From NCBI RefSeq assembly GCF_006542765.1, contig NZ_SKCD01000033.1:124001-188000 (forward strand): a DNA stretch of 64,000 bases. The letters run 5' to 3'. The position numbers and the translations under genes were made by a program. The notes under the pieces are model-generated. The model saw only the letters and a program-made list of their open reading frames with translations, was not told the DNA's origin and did no database searches. This DNA is from Paenibacillus luteus. GTDB lineage: Bacteria; Bacillota; Bacilli; Paenibacillales; Paenibacillaceae. This document shows, in pieces, positions 25,708-34,574 of the stretch (within the stretch, counting starts at the first letter, position 1; each line of letters opens with the position of its first letter).

Positions 25708-27035
25708 TCTACGTTCACCTGCCCGATATCTCCTTCCAGCGGTCTTAATTTACCGAAAATGCGCATATACGGTTTACCGAAGCTCCTGAGATTGCAAAGA
25801 TAGGTAATGTAGACAAACAAGCCCACCGCTACGCCGGTGATGCCGAAGAAGATGGATACGGCAATCAGTGGATATTTCAAGAAACGGATTGCAAAGGATA
25901 GCGAATTGACCGGGATAACGAAATTGGAAATGGCAACAACGGACGTAACGATAATCATAATGCTGCTCACAAGACCAGCCTGCTGGGCTGCCTGTCCCAA
26001 AATAAGTCCTCCTACAGTGGTAGCGGTAGAACCGATATATCGCGGCAGACGGATGCTGGCCTCAATCAGGGTCTCGATCATGAATAGCATAATAAAAACC
26101 TCGACAAAAGAGGGATAGGGAACGCCAGATCGGCTACCCGCAATCGAGAAAGCAAGCTGGACACGGAATACCTCCGGGTTATAAGAGACAACCGAAATAT
26201 AGAGAGCTGGAAGGGTAATGGTTAGCACAATGGAAGTGTAACGCAGAAAGATCAGAAACCGGGTCATCCAATAGGCATCGTAATCATCTTCCATCGCATG
26301 CATGAAATCAAAAAAGGTTGCTGGCAAAATAATGGCGAACATATTTCCTTTCAGAAGAATGACGACCTTGCCTTTGGAGATCGCTTTGGAAATGCGGTCG
26401 GGCCGCTCTGTAATGAGCAGCGTAGGAAACAGGTGCTTGCGCTTGCCGACGAGCAGCTTCTCTAGTTCTCCGGCGGCGTGCAGCATTTCAACGTTAATCG
26501 AAGTCAGCTTGTCGCGAACGGTATCCAGCACACTCGGGTCAACTCGCCGCTGATCAAATAAAGCCAAAATCGGAGTTTTGGACAATGAACCGATCGTATG
26601 CTCCTCTACCGATAAATCAGGAGAAGGGTACATGCTGCGAATAAGATTGAGCGAAATATTCAAATCTTCGCTAAGCGCAAGCTGTGGACCTTGTATTGCG
26701 CTCTCTACCTGCGTCTGAGGATTCTCGATGCTGATAATGCGGGAGGCATCAAAGGCATAGATGATTTGGTTCGCCTGAATAAGCACATGACCGCGCAGAA
26801 GCAGCTCCTGCCACTTGGCGATATCCTCTACTTGGCGATATTCTGGATTTGTATCCAGCTGGCTCTGAAAGGGATAGGCATCCTTAGTGAAAGGGACGAT
26901 AATAAAATCGTTTATTTTATTCTCTTCGCAAAGCGGGGCGATATAAGCGATTTCAATGGACATTTCGCTATTTTGCAAATGTTCAAATTTCATATCGATG
27001 GCTTCGGCAAACAACAAGCGAAGACGTTCATTCAT
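25704..27035 (-). CDS. gerA: Spore germination protein GerA-type A subunit
   Basis: This 443-residue protein has a soluble N-terminal domain of about 210 residues, then the family block KAISKGKVVILLKGNMFAI, and a membrane domain with about five segments including the conserved GSRSGVPYP and PRYIGSTATTVGGLILGQAA. It forms an oligomeric ion channel with GerB and GerC in the spore inner membrane. It is shorter at the N-terminus than most GerA proteins (about 480-500 residues) but complete in the conserved parts. AAAGGGGG lies before the ATG. It is divergent from the methyltransferase gene. Confidence 0.93.
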   Translation of the reverse strand: MNERLRLLFAEAIDMKFEHLQNSEMSIEIAYIAPLCEENKINDFIIVPFTKDAYPFQSQLDTNPEYRQVEDIAKWQELLLRGHVLIQANQIIYAFDASRIISIENPQTQVESAIQGPQLALSEDLNISLNLIRSMYPSPDLSVEEHTIGSLSKTPILALFDQRRVDPSVLDTVRDKLTSINVEMLHAAGELEKLLVGKRKHLFPTLLITERPDRISKAISKGKVVILLKGNMFAIILPATFFDFMHAMEDDYDAYWMTRFLIFLRYTSIVLTITLPALYISVVSYNPEVFRVQLAFSIAGSRSGVPYPSFVEVFIMLFMIETLIEASIRLPRYIGSTATTVGGLILGQAAQQAGLVSSIMIIVTSVVAISNFVIPVNSLSFAIRFLKYPLIAVSIFFGITGVAVGLFVYITYLCNLRSFGKPYMRIFGKLRPLEGDIGQVNVE

Positions 27036-27219
27036 AGCGATTCCCCCTTTTTAAGCATTGATTCCAAGTTGGATGATCTGGATAAGCTTCCATAGTTTGT
27101 GTTGAAAACCAAAAATTATGCCTGTTCCATTCCGCTTTGCCAGCATGTTCGAATTCAAGTACAATGAAACATACAGAAATAATGGCAGTGCGTACGCCCT
27201 TAATGAAGGAGAACAAGGA

Positions 27220-27966
27220 ATGAAACCATGGTACGAACAGAGCTTCGGCTCCGATTATATGCTTGTCTATAAACATCGTAACTGGGAAGAAGCCAATAAA
27301 GAGGTTGGCAAAATGATCGGATGGCTGCAGCTGCCACAGAAAGCAAGGGTGCTTGATATTGGTTGTGGCATGGGAAGGCATGCGCTTGCTATGGCGAGAT
27401 GCGGCTATGCAGTTACCGGCACCGATTTGTCTCCTGTCCTGCTCGAGGAAGCGAGGTTGCATGATGAGGAGGGCCAAGTCAACTGGGTCCCTGGGGATAT
27501 GCGAGAGCTGCCGTTTGAAGCGGGAAGCTTTGATGCGACGGTGAACCTATTTACTTCCTTTGGCTATTTCTCGCTAGAAGATGACAATGTTCATGTGCTT
27601 CGGCAAATACGAAAAGTATTGCAGCCGGAAGGCTCGTTTCTAATCGATTTTCTTAATCCTATTCATGTGGCCCAAACCTTAGTTCCCCGATCGGAACGTT
27701 TAGACGAAGAAACCGGTTTACATATTTTAGAGGAAAGAGCCATTCTGAATGGTTGGGTACAGAAGGAAATTACGGTATATGATCCGCGAAAACAGGAAGA
27801 GCAGAGACAGTATTTGGAGCGGGTTAGGCTGTATCAGCGGGATTGGTTTGAGCGGAACCTCGCCCAATGCAGTCTCGGACTAGAAAAGATTTACGGAAAT
27901 TACGACGGCTCTGCCTATGAGCAGGAAGCTTCGCCGCGGATGATTATGACGGGAAGGGCGCTATGA
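27220..27966 (+). CDS. Class I SAM-dependent methyltransferase
   Basis: This 248-residue protein has the SAM-binding motif I VLDIGCGMGRHALAMARCG (about residues 45-63), motif II TGTDLSPVLLEEA, and GDMRELPFEAGSFDATVNL. It is of the small-molecule type; the substrate is unknown. Start chosen at ATG 27220 with AAGGAG upstream; 34 further in-frame codons upstream lack a ribosome site and would lie in the promoter region. It overlaps the next gene by 4 bp, suggesting a two-gene unit with the metallo-hydrolase. Confidence 0.85.
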   Translation: MKPWYEQSFGSDYMLVYKHRNWEEANKEVGKMIGWLQLPQKARVLDIGCGMGRHALAMARCGYAVTGTDLSPVLLEEARLHDEEGQVNWVPGDMRELPFEAGSFDATVNLFTSFGYFSLEDDNVHVLRQIRKVLQPEGSFLIDFLNPIHVAQTLVPRSERLDEETGLHILEERAILNGWVQKEITVYDPRKQEEQRQYLERVRLYQRDWFERNLAQCSLGLEKIYGNYDGSAYEQEASPRMIMTGRAL

Positions 27967-29006
27967 TGATGACTAAGCAGCAAGATGAAGCCAAGGCGGA
28001 CAAGCCCTCAAAGGCACGGGAGATCGGCAAGGCCATTTTGCAGGAAGGCTGGATACAGGTAAAGGTGCCTGTCCCTTTCTCGCTCAGATGGGTGAACAGC
28101 TATTTGCTCCCAGAAGAAAGCGGCTATACGCTGATTGATCCTGGCCTTCGTACGGAAGCGGCCCTTGGCGTCTGGACTGACGTGATGCAGGACCTCGGAA
28201 TAGAGTGGACGGATATTAAGCGAGTTGTGCTAACCCATCAGCATCCGGACCATTACGGGCTTGCTGGTTATGTGCAGGAAAGAAGCGGCGCACCAGTTTA
28301 TATGACCCGTAAGGCCCATGCTTATACGGTTAGGCTTTGGGGAATTAAAAGCCGGTTTTCCGAAGAGCTTCAGGCGCTTTATACAGACCATGGCATGCCT
28401 GCAGAGCATAGATCGGCAATTGCTGAAAATTTGGAAACGTTTGTGGAAATGGTGACGCCTCAGCCTTCCGTTACCTACTTTGAGCCAGGGAGTAGCATGG
28501 CTCTTGGCGGCTTAGAGTGGAATGTGATCGATGCGCCTGGCCACGCGAAAGGGCAGGTGTGCTTTTATCAGAAGGATAGGCAGTGGATGATATGCGGAGA
28601 TCAGGTGCTTCCCCATATTACGCCGAATGTGAGTGTCGTGCCCGGGGAGGGCGGCGATCCGCTTAATGATTTTCTGGTTAGTCTCGAGCAGTTGAAATCC
28701 TATGAAGTGAAGCTTGCTTTTCCGGGGCATCGCGATCCTTTTTCGAATTTCGAAGGCAGAATTACGGAGCTTCAGCAGCATCATGAGCGCCGGCTGGACA
28801 AGATGGTGGCCATGCTCGCCGAAGAGCCCCGCACGGCTTATCACATGTGCGAGGCTCTGTTTGGCAGCAGGCTCAATGGCAATGCCCATCAATTAAGATT
28901 TGCGATGTCGGAGACGCTTGCTCACCTGGTTTATTTGGAGAATGGCGGAAGGGCTTCCTCGGAGCTTGTGGACGGCGTCTACGTATACATTGCGCACGCT
29001 TCTTAG
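27963..29006 (+). CDS. Metallo-beta-lactamase fold hydrolase
   Basis: This 347-residue zinc hydrolase has the metal-binding HxHxDH motif in VVLTHQHPDHYGLAGY (about residues 93-108), with later ligands in DAPGHAKGQ and LAFPGHRDPF. A C-terminal helical region of about 80 residues follows the catalytic fold. It belongs to the glyoxalase II-like group, but no substrate can be named. It is translationally coupled to the methyltransferase by ATGA. It converges with the response regulator and overlaps its stop codon by 4 bp. Confidence 0.85.
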   Translation: MMMTKQQDEAKADKPSKAREIGKAILQEGWIQVKVPVPFSLRWVNSYLLPEESGYTLIDPGLRTEAALGVWTDVMQDLGIEWTDIKRVVLTHQHPDHYGLAGYVQERSGAPVYMTRKAHAYTVRLWGIKSRFSEELQALYTDHGMPAEHRSAIAENLETFVEMVTPQPSVTYFEPGSSMALGGLEWNVIDAPGHAKGQVCFYQKDRQWMICGDQVLPHITPNVSVVPGEGGDPLNDFLVSLEQLKSYEVKLAFPGHRDPFSNFEGRITELQQHHERRLDKMVAMLAEEPRTAYHMCEALFGSRLNGNAHQLRFAMSETLAHLVYLENGGRASSELVDGVYVYIAHAS

Positions 29007-30616
29007 CGGTCACGGAATTCCTGAGGCGTAATGCCATATCGGTCCTTGAACACCTTGATGAAATAGCTTGTTTTCAGATAGCCTACCTTGGCTGCAATTT
29101 CATAAATTTTATCGGGCGTTGTGCGAAGTAAATGCGCCGCGGTTTCCATTTTGAGCCGGGACAAATAATCGCTAATGCCTTCGCCCGTCTCCAGCTTATA
29201 GATTTTGGACAAATACGAAGGGTTAAGAAAAACATGGGAGGCGATCGATTGAAGCGATGCATCCTCCAGATGGCCAGCCACATATTCCTGCACCTTCTGT
29301 ACAGTGCTCGAGCGGGAGTGCTGCACCCTGCTGCTCATATGGCCGCGATAGGCATCAATGATTGCCGTTGTCCAGGAACGGAGCTGCTTAATGGTATGGA
29401 ACTGAGGACCACTAAGCAGTTGATTGAACTCCCCGCCCATAATATCCGCCATCCAGAGCTTGTTCTTGTGGATCGAGAAGCTGAGTGAGCTGACGATCAT
29501 GAAGTAGGTTTCCAGAATATGCTCATGCGATTCTCCCCAATTAAGCTCAAGCTCCTCGAAGGCAAGCCTCAGCTTCTCCTCGATAGCCTCCCATTGTCCG
29601 GCCTCCAGCAAATGGATGAGCAGCGGAGGATTATACAGGTGAGAGAGGGAGTTGGCTTCGCCGTGCTCTGCCTCCTCTGTCAACGTTAACAGAAATCCAC
29701 GCTCGCTGCCGATTCTCTGCCTGAAGTTAATGATTGAAAAATCATAGGTATCGTGAAGCTCGCGCGGAAATGCCTCCTGCTTTGTAAGGACAAGCGATAC
29801 CGTTCCTTTTAAATATAGCTTTACGTAATGCTGAAGCTGTGCCGCCTTCTGCTCAACCAGGTGAAGGAGCGGGGGATGCTCGGCAGAACTGGCGTTTTTA
29901 CTCATAATAAGAAAAATAAAGTAACCATGCTCGTCCTTCGTATGCCAAAGCCTGTACTCCTCGGCAAATATTTCTTCAGCGATATTGCTAACCGCATATT
30001 CCAGCAAGGCTCCATCACGGTCCGTCTGTTCATTGAAATAGTCCTCCATCCGGAGCAGCATCATGCAGTAAGGAGAGCCTGCCTGGAATGGAAGATCGAG
30101 CATATCGAGCTTTCCCTGCAGCTTCTCCTGGCTGTAAGCCTGCCCTTGCAGGAGGGAGAGGAGCAGATGATTCCGCAATATAGGCAAATTATCCTTCAGG
30201 GACGCCAGCGCGCTTTGATGGGAGCTGATTTCCTTCCAATGCTCTTCAAGCTGATCGGCGGCTTTCTTCACGGCCTGCAGCAATTCCTCGTCCTCGGCAG
30301 GCTTAAGCAAATAGTCGCTGGCTTGGTGCTGGAGCGCTTTTTTGGCATATTCAAAGTCGTTGTACCCGGATAACAAAATACATTTCACATTGCTCCAGGA
30401 AGCGCGAATCTGTTCAATTAAATCAAGCCCGGAGAGTCCGGGCATATGAATATCCGTTATGACGATATCAATGGGTGTCGTATTCATAATCTCTATTGCC
30501 TCATGGCCAGAGTTCGCTTGGTATACCGTATCTACGCCAACGGTGCTCCATGGCAGATTGCTTGCCAGATCCTCGACGAGATCCGGCTGGTCGTCAACAA
30601 TTAATAGTTGATACAT
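29003..30616 (-). CDS. AraC-type response regulator (YesN-like)
   Basis: This 537-residue protein has an N-terminal receiver domain (LLIVDDQPDLVEDL, phosphoacceptor Asp55 in IVITDIHMPG, then LLSGYNDFEYAKKAL and YLLKPAEDEEL), a long middle region, and a C-terminal AraC double helix-turn-helix with FLNPSYLSKIYKLETGEGIS and VGYLKTSYFIKVFKDRYGITP. This is the YesN layout used in carbohydrate sensing. Start chosen at ATG 30616 with GGAG 8 nt upstream. It is paired with the sensor kinase upstream in the same direction and likely activates the divergent ABC transporter genes. Confidence 0.92.
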   Translation of the reverse strand: MYQLLIVDDQPDLVEDLASNLPWSTVGVDTVYQANSGHEAIEIMNTTPIDIVITDIHMPGLSGLDLIEQIRASWSNVKCILLSGYNDFEYAKKALQHQASDYLLKPAEDEELLQAVKKAADQLEEHWKEISSHQSALASLKDNLPILRNHLLLSLLQGQAYSQEKLQGKLDMLDLPFQAGSPYCMMLLRMEDYFNEQTDRDGALLEYAVSNIAEEIFAEEYRLWHTKDEHGYFIFLIMSKNASSAEHPPLLHLVEQKAAQLQHYVKLYLKGTVSLVLTKQEAFPRELHDTYDFSIINFRQRIGSERGFLLTLTEEAEHGEANSLSHLYNPPLLIHLLEAGQWEAIEEKLRLAFEELELNWGESHEHILETYFMIVSSLSFSIHKNKLWMADIMGGEFNQLLSGPQFHTIKQLRSWTTAIIDAYRGHMSSRVQHSRSSTVQKVQEYVAGHLEDASLQSIASHVFLNPSYLSKIYKLETGEGISDYLSRLKMETAAHLLRTTPDKIYEIAAKVGYLKTSYFIKVFKDRYGITPQEFRDR

Positions 30617-30694
30617 GATGAACAGCTCCAATCCTATTATGCATTTGTAAAAGCTCTTACGCTGGACTAGGCAGATGAGGTGGCCCAGAATCTA

Positions 30695-32422
30695 CTATTG
30701 CTTCACATTCGGCCAACTGAGATAGACAGCCACGCCCGCCTCGGGACGGATACGGAAGCTGATGGAGGCCTCAGGCCCAAATTGATAGAGCATGCGCTGC
30801 CGGATGTTCCACAGCGCGCAGCCGCTGGTCTCGTCAGGCGGATTCATAATTTTTCTCTCCAGTTCCCGCAAGCCCTCTTCCGATATGCCAATGCCATTAT
30901 CCTCTACAATGATCGTATGGTAGCGGTCATTGCTCTCACCGGAAATCGTGATGATGCCATCCCCGTCAAATCGCTCGATGCCATGCAGCACCGCGTTTTC
31001 TACGACCGGCTGCAGTAGCAGGCGCGGAATTTCGATGCCCAGTATCGCATCAGGCACTTGGATGCGGTAGGACAGGTGTTGGATATGGAATTGCTGGATT
31101 TCTAAATAGCTCTCTACCAGCTGGAGCTCCTCTTTGAGCGTGGCGGTCAGCTTCTCAACACGAGTCGTATAACGGTAATAAGTGGATAGATGCATCGCAA
31201 GCTTCATGACCGATTCCTTCTTATCCAGCCTAGCCAGGCTGCGAATGAGCGCAAAACAGTTGTATAGGAAATGTGGATTAATTTGCGATTGCAGCTGCTT
31301 GACGTTTGCTTCGCGTCGCCTGAGTTCCTCCACGTAAACCTTCTGAATCAGCTGCTCTGTATTGGCGGCCATATCGTTAAAACGCTGAAACAAATAGGTG
31401 AATTCGTTTTTCGGATTCGCTGTAATTCGTGCGGCATAGTTGCCTTCCTGCAAACGTTTGACGCTTCGGATTAGAAGGGCAATAGGGCGCTGGACATTGC
31501 GATATAGCAGGTACCCTGCGAGCAAGCTCATGATCAAGAGCAAGCCGACGGAGCCATAGAACAAACTTTGGCTTTTGACGATTGGCTTTAATATATCCGC
31601 CAGCGGAACATAGTCAATTAAATACCAATCAAGCGTTTTCACATGGGCGGAGGTGACAAGGAAATCATTTCCCTTAATCGTAATAATTTGATTGGATGCT
31701 TCCTGGACGTTCCCTTTCAAGATTAGCGCCTTAATCGTCTCGGTCATTTCCCGGTCCGCCGTCCGGTTCTTGATCGTCGCCCCATCAGCATGAACCAGAA
31801 AGGGGTCCCCCTTGCCCGCCAGCTTGAACGTATCCAAATCTTTAATCAGATGCTCCTCGGGAAAAGAGATTTCAACGATAATGCCGGCTTTCTCGATATC
31901 GGTAATTTTGTTCGTAGGCTTGACGATATGCCTAACGAACCGATTTTGCTTCATGCTTTGAATCGTCATTTCCTCGTATTTCCAGGTGCGCGTCAGTATT
32001 TTCTTGATCGATTCAAGATCATAGGAAAGATAAGTATTGGTCGATACGAGCTGCTTGCTCGCAGGCGCCGTGATGCTGTACTGCGTATCCCAGCGCTGAG
32101 CTACGTTGAGTAGCCGAAGACGCTCCAGAATGCGCAGCTTTTCGTCATTTCGCTGGTAGGAGCTTTCGATCAGATGCAGGTTTTGCAGCTGCTGGATATG
32201 AATATCCTCGCTCAGAAGAAAGCCGAGCGTAGATAGTGTAGTCACGCTCCTGTCGATTTCATTGGCAAGGAATGTAATATCCTTTTGCTTCAACGACTGC
32301 ATTTCCTCCTTAATGACGTCGATGCTTGTCCGAATAGAAAGCGTATACAAAACAATAATCGGAATGAGCAAAAGTATGAATATCGTAATCATTTTGGCAA
32401 ACGTGTTTTCTCGTAAACGCAT
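30695..32422 (-). CDS. Sensor histidine kinase (YesM-like, HPK7 family)
   Basis: This 575-residue membrane kinase has TM segments near residues 12-33 and 290-310, an extracellular Cache-like sensor between them, a HAMP segment, the phosphoacceptor region QSQINPHFLYNC, and an ATPase domain with VVENAVLHGIERF and VEDNGIGI. This is the YesM type that pairs with AraC-type response regulators. Start chosen at ATG 32422, with AGAGAGGG upstream; earlier in-frame codons have no ribosome site. The 78-bp spacing and common direction put it in one operon with the regulator. Confidence 0.92.
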   Translation of the reverse strand: MRLRENTFAKMITIFILLLIPIIVLYTLSIRTSIDVIKEEMQSLKQKDITFLANEIDRSVTTLSTLGFLLSEDIHIQQLQNLHLIESSYQRNDEKLRILERLRLLNVAQRWDTQYSITAPASKQLVSTNTYLSYDLESIKKILTRTWKYEEMTIQSMKQNRFVRHIVKPTNKITDIEKAGIIVEISFPEEHLIKDLDTFKLAGKGDPFLVHADGATIKNRTADREMTETIKALILKGNVQEASNQIITIKGNDFLVTSAHVKTLDWYLIDYVPLADILKPIVKSQSLFYGSVGLLLIMSLLAGYLLYRNVQRPIALLIRSVKRLQEGNYAARITANPKNEFTYLFQRFNDMAANTEQLIQKVYVEELRRREANVKQLQSQINPHFLYNCFALIRSLARLDKKESVMKLAMHLSTYYRYTTRVEKLTATLKEELQLVESYLEIQQFHIQHLSYRIQVPDAILGIEIPRLLLQPVVENAVLHGIERFDGDGIITISGESNDRYHTIIVEDNGIGISEEGLRELERKIMNPPDETSGCALWNIRQRMLYQFGPEASISFRIRPEAGVAVYLSWPNVKQ

Positions 32423-32585
32423 GCGTGAACCCTCTCTTTTGATCGAAATTAAGCTAGATAAGTCTACAAAGTGGCATGCTTCCAAAAATCGTGGTCTATA
32501 GAACAGGAGAGACTGCTGATAAAATTAATCATACAGGAGAGCTGATAAAACACAAATCAAAATTTGTTTGGAAAGGGGCAGAACA

Positions 32586-33545
32586 GTGGAAAGTGCGCTA
32601 AACGAACCGCTGCAGCAGGGGACAAAACAAACACGAAAGAAGGAAAACAAAACCAGAGAACTATTTAGCCGCACTTGGCCCTTGCATCTTATGCTGCTTC
32701 CGGCAGCCATCATCACCTTCATCTTTGCATACGTGCCCATGAGCGGATTAATTATGGCCTTTCAGGATTTCAAGCCGTATGACGGCATGTTCCGCTCGAA
32801 GCTTGTTGGGCTGGAGCATTTCCGCTTTATGTTCGAATACCCGGACAGCAAGCAGGTCATTTGGAACACCTTGATTATTTCAGGGCTAAAAATCGTCTTT
32901 GGCCTGGTGGTCCCATTCACCTTCGCGATCTTGCTGAACGAGGTTCGGAAAATGTTTTTCAAACGGGTTGTCCAAACGCTCGTGTACCTTCCGCACTTTA
33001 TCTCTTGGGTAATCCTCGGGGCGATTTTGACGGATATGCTGGGCAGCAAAGGAATTGTGAACCAACTGCTCAACAGTATCGGCATGGATTCGATCTTCTG
33101 GCTGGGCGAGGGCAACTGGTTCCGCTTCACCGTCGTGGTCAGCGATATTTGGCAGAACTTCGGATTCAACACGATCGTATTCCTTGCTGCGCTCTCAGGC
33201 GTTAACCCTTCGTTATACGAGGCTGCTGAGGTAGACGGCGCCACGCGCTGGAAGCAGACGCTGCATATTACGGTCCCGTCGATGATTCCGATCGCAGTGG
33301 TCGTGGGTACGCTGTCGCTGGGCAACATTTTGAACGGCGGCTTTGACCAAATCTTTAACCTTTACAATGCGCTCGTTTACGATAAGGGTGACATTATCGA
33401 CACGTTCGTGTATCGGACTGCGATATTGAACGGCCAATACAGCTTCGGTACGGCAGTGGGATTATTTAAATCCATCATCGGGCTGGTCATGATCGTATTC
33501 TCTTACCGGATGGCCTACAAATATGCCGGCTACCGCATTTTCTAA
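32586..33545 (+). CDS. Carbohydrate ABC transporter permease (LplB-like)
   Basis: This 319-residue permease has about six membrane segments and the ABC permease EAA loop in YEAAEVDGATRWKQTLHITVPSM. It belongs to the LplB subgroup that, with the partner permease and lipoprotein downstream, imports oligosaccharides or uronate-containing sugars in Paenibacillus. There is no ATPase gene here; such systems usually share an MsmX-type ATPase encoded elsewhere. The start is GTG 32586 after AAAGGGG. It is divergent from the kinase gene, with 163 bp between. Confidence 0.93.
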   Translation: MESALNEPLQQGTKQTRKKENKTRELFSRTWPLHLMLLPAAIITFIFAYVPMSGLIMAFQDFKPYDGMFRSKLVGLEHFRFMFEYPDSKQVIWNTLIISGLKIVFGLVVPFTFAILLNEVRKMFFKRVVQTLVYLPHFISWVILGAILTDMLGSKGIVNQLLNSIGMDSIFWLGEGNWFRFTVVVSDIWQNFGFNTIVFLAALSGVNPSLYEAAEVDGATRWKQTLHITVPSMIPIAVVVGTLSLGNILNGGFDQIFNLYNALVYDKGDIIDTFVYRTAILNGQYSFGTAVGLFKSIIGLVMIVFSYRMAYKYAGYRIF

Positions 33546-33568
33546 GAAAGGGAGGAAGGAGACAGAGC

Positions 33569-34447
33569 ATGTATCACAAAACATCAGGCTATAAGGTTTT
33601 CTCGGTATTCAATTACGTTTTGCTTGCCGTTATCTGTATTTCCTGCGTCATTCCGCTCGTTCATATTCTTGCCGTAAGCTTGAGCGCGAGTGCGCCGGCA
33701 AATGCCAATCTGGTGAAGCTATGGCCTGTAGGCCTTAACTTTGACGCTTATGCCAAGACGTTAAACAACGATAATTTTCATAATGCGCTGTACATGGGGC
33801 TTAAACGGACAGCCCTTGGTACTGTCGTTGGCATGTCGCTAATAATCCTGGCCGGCTATGCATTATCCAAGGATGGCCGGATTTTTAAGAGCCGTTCCGT
33901 CTACACTTGGTATTTTCTCTTTACGATGTTGTTCAGCGGTGGTATTGTTCCTTCGTACATGCTTATTCGCAACTTGGATTTGATGAACACGATATGGGCG
34001 CTCGTGCTGCCTGGAGCGATCAATGTTTTTAATATGGTGCTTCTGATGAACTTCTTCCGGGCTGTACCGAAGGAGCTTGAAGAAGCATCACTCATTGATG
34101 GGGCAGGACAATTCCGGACGCTCTGGAGCGTGTTTTTACCGATATCGATGCCCGCATTAGCGACGATTTCACTATTTACAATGGTTACACATTGGAATTC
34201 ATGGTTTGATGGCTTGCTTTATATTACAGATTATAGAAAATATCCGTTATCAACCTTTTTGCAAACGATTATTGTACAGCAGGATTTTAATAAAATAAAT
34301 CCGGATGTCAATGAGCTGAAGCATATCTCCCAGCGCACCGTCAAATCTGCGCAAATCTTTATCGGGACGCTGCCGATCCTGCTCGTTTATCCGTTCCTTC
34401 AGCGTTATTTCGTGAAAGGCATCATATTGGGAGCGGTTAAGGAATAG
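33569..34447 (+). CDS. Carbohydrate ABC transporter permease (YtcP/LplC-like)
   Basis: This 292-residue permease has six membrane segments and an EAA loop in ELEEASLIDGAGQFRTLWSVFLPISMP. It forms the heterodimeric channel with the permease 23 bp upstream. GGGAGGAAGGAG precedes the ATG. Its extended N-terminal YKVFSVFNYVLLAVICISCVIP is typical of the LplC subgroup. Confidence 0.93.
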   Translation: MYHKTSGYKVFSVFNYVLLAVICISCVIPLVHILAVSLSASAPANANLVKLWPVGLNFDAYAKTLNNDNFHNALYMGLKRTALGTVVGMSLIILAGYALSKDGRIFKSRSVYTWYFLFTMLFSGGIVPSYMLIRNLDLMNTIWALVLPGAINVFNMVLLMNFFRAVPKELEEASLIDGAGQFRTLWSVFLPISMPALATISLFTMVTHWNSWFDGLLYITDYRKYPLSTFLQTIIVQQDFNKINPDVNELKHISQRTVKSAQIFIGTLPILLVYPFLQRYFVKGIILGAVKE

Positions 34448-34574
34448 CGCAAGAAAAAGGCATCAATAACAAAATTGTGGTCTTTCGGTCATGAATAACG
34501 AGCAGTATATTGGTAATAAGCGATATAACATATATCGTAATTAATAACAAAATATAACTTACGGGGGTAAAGGC

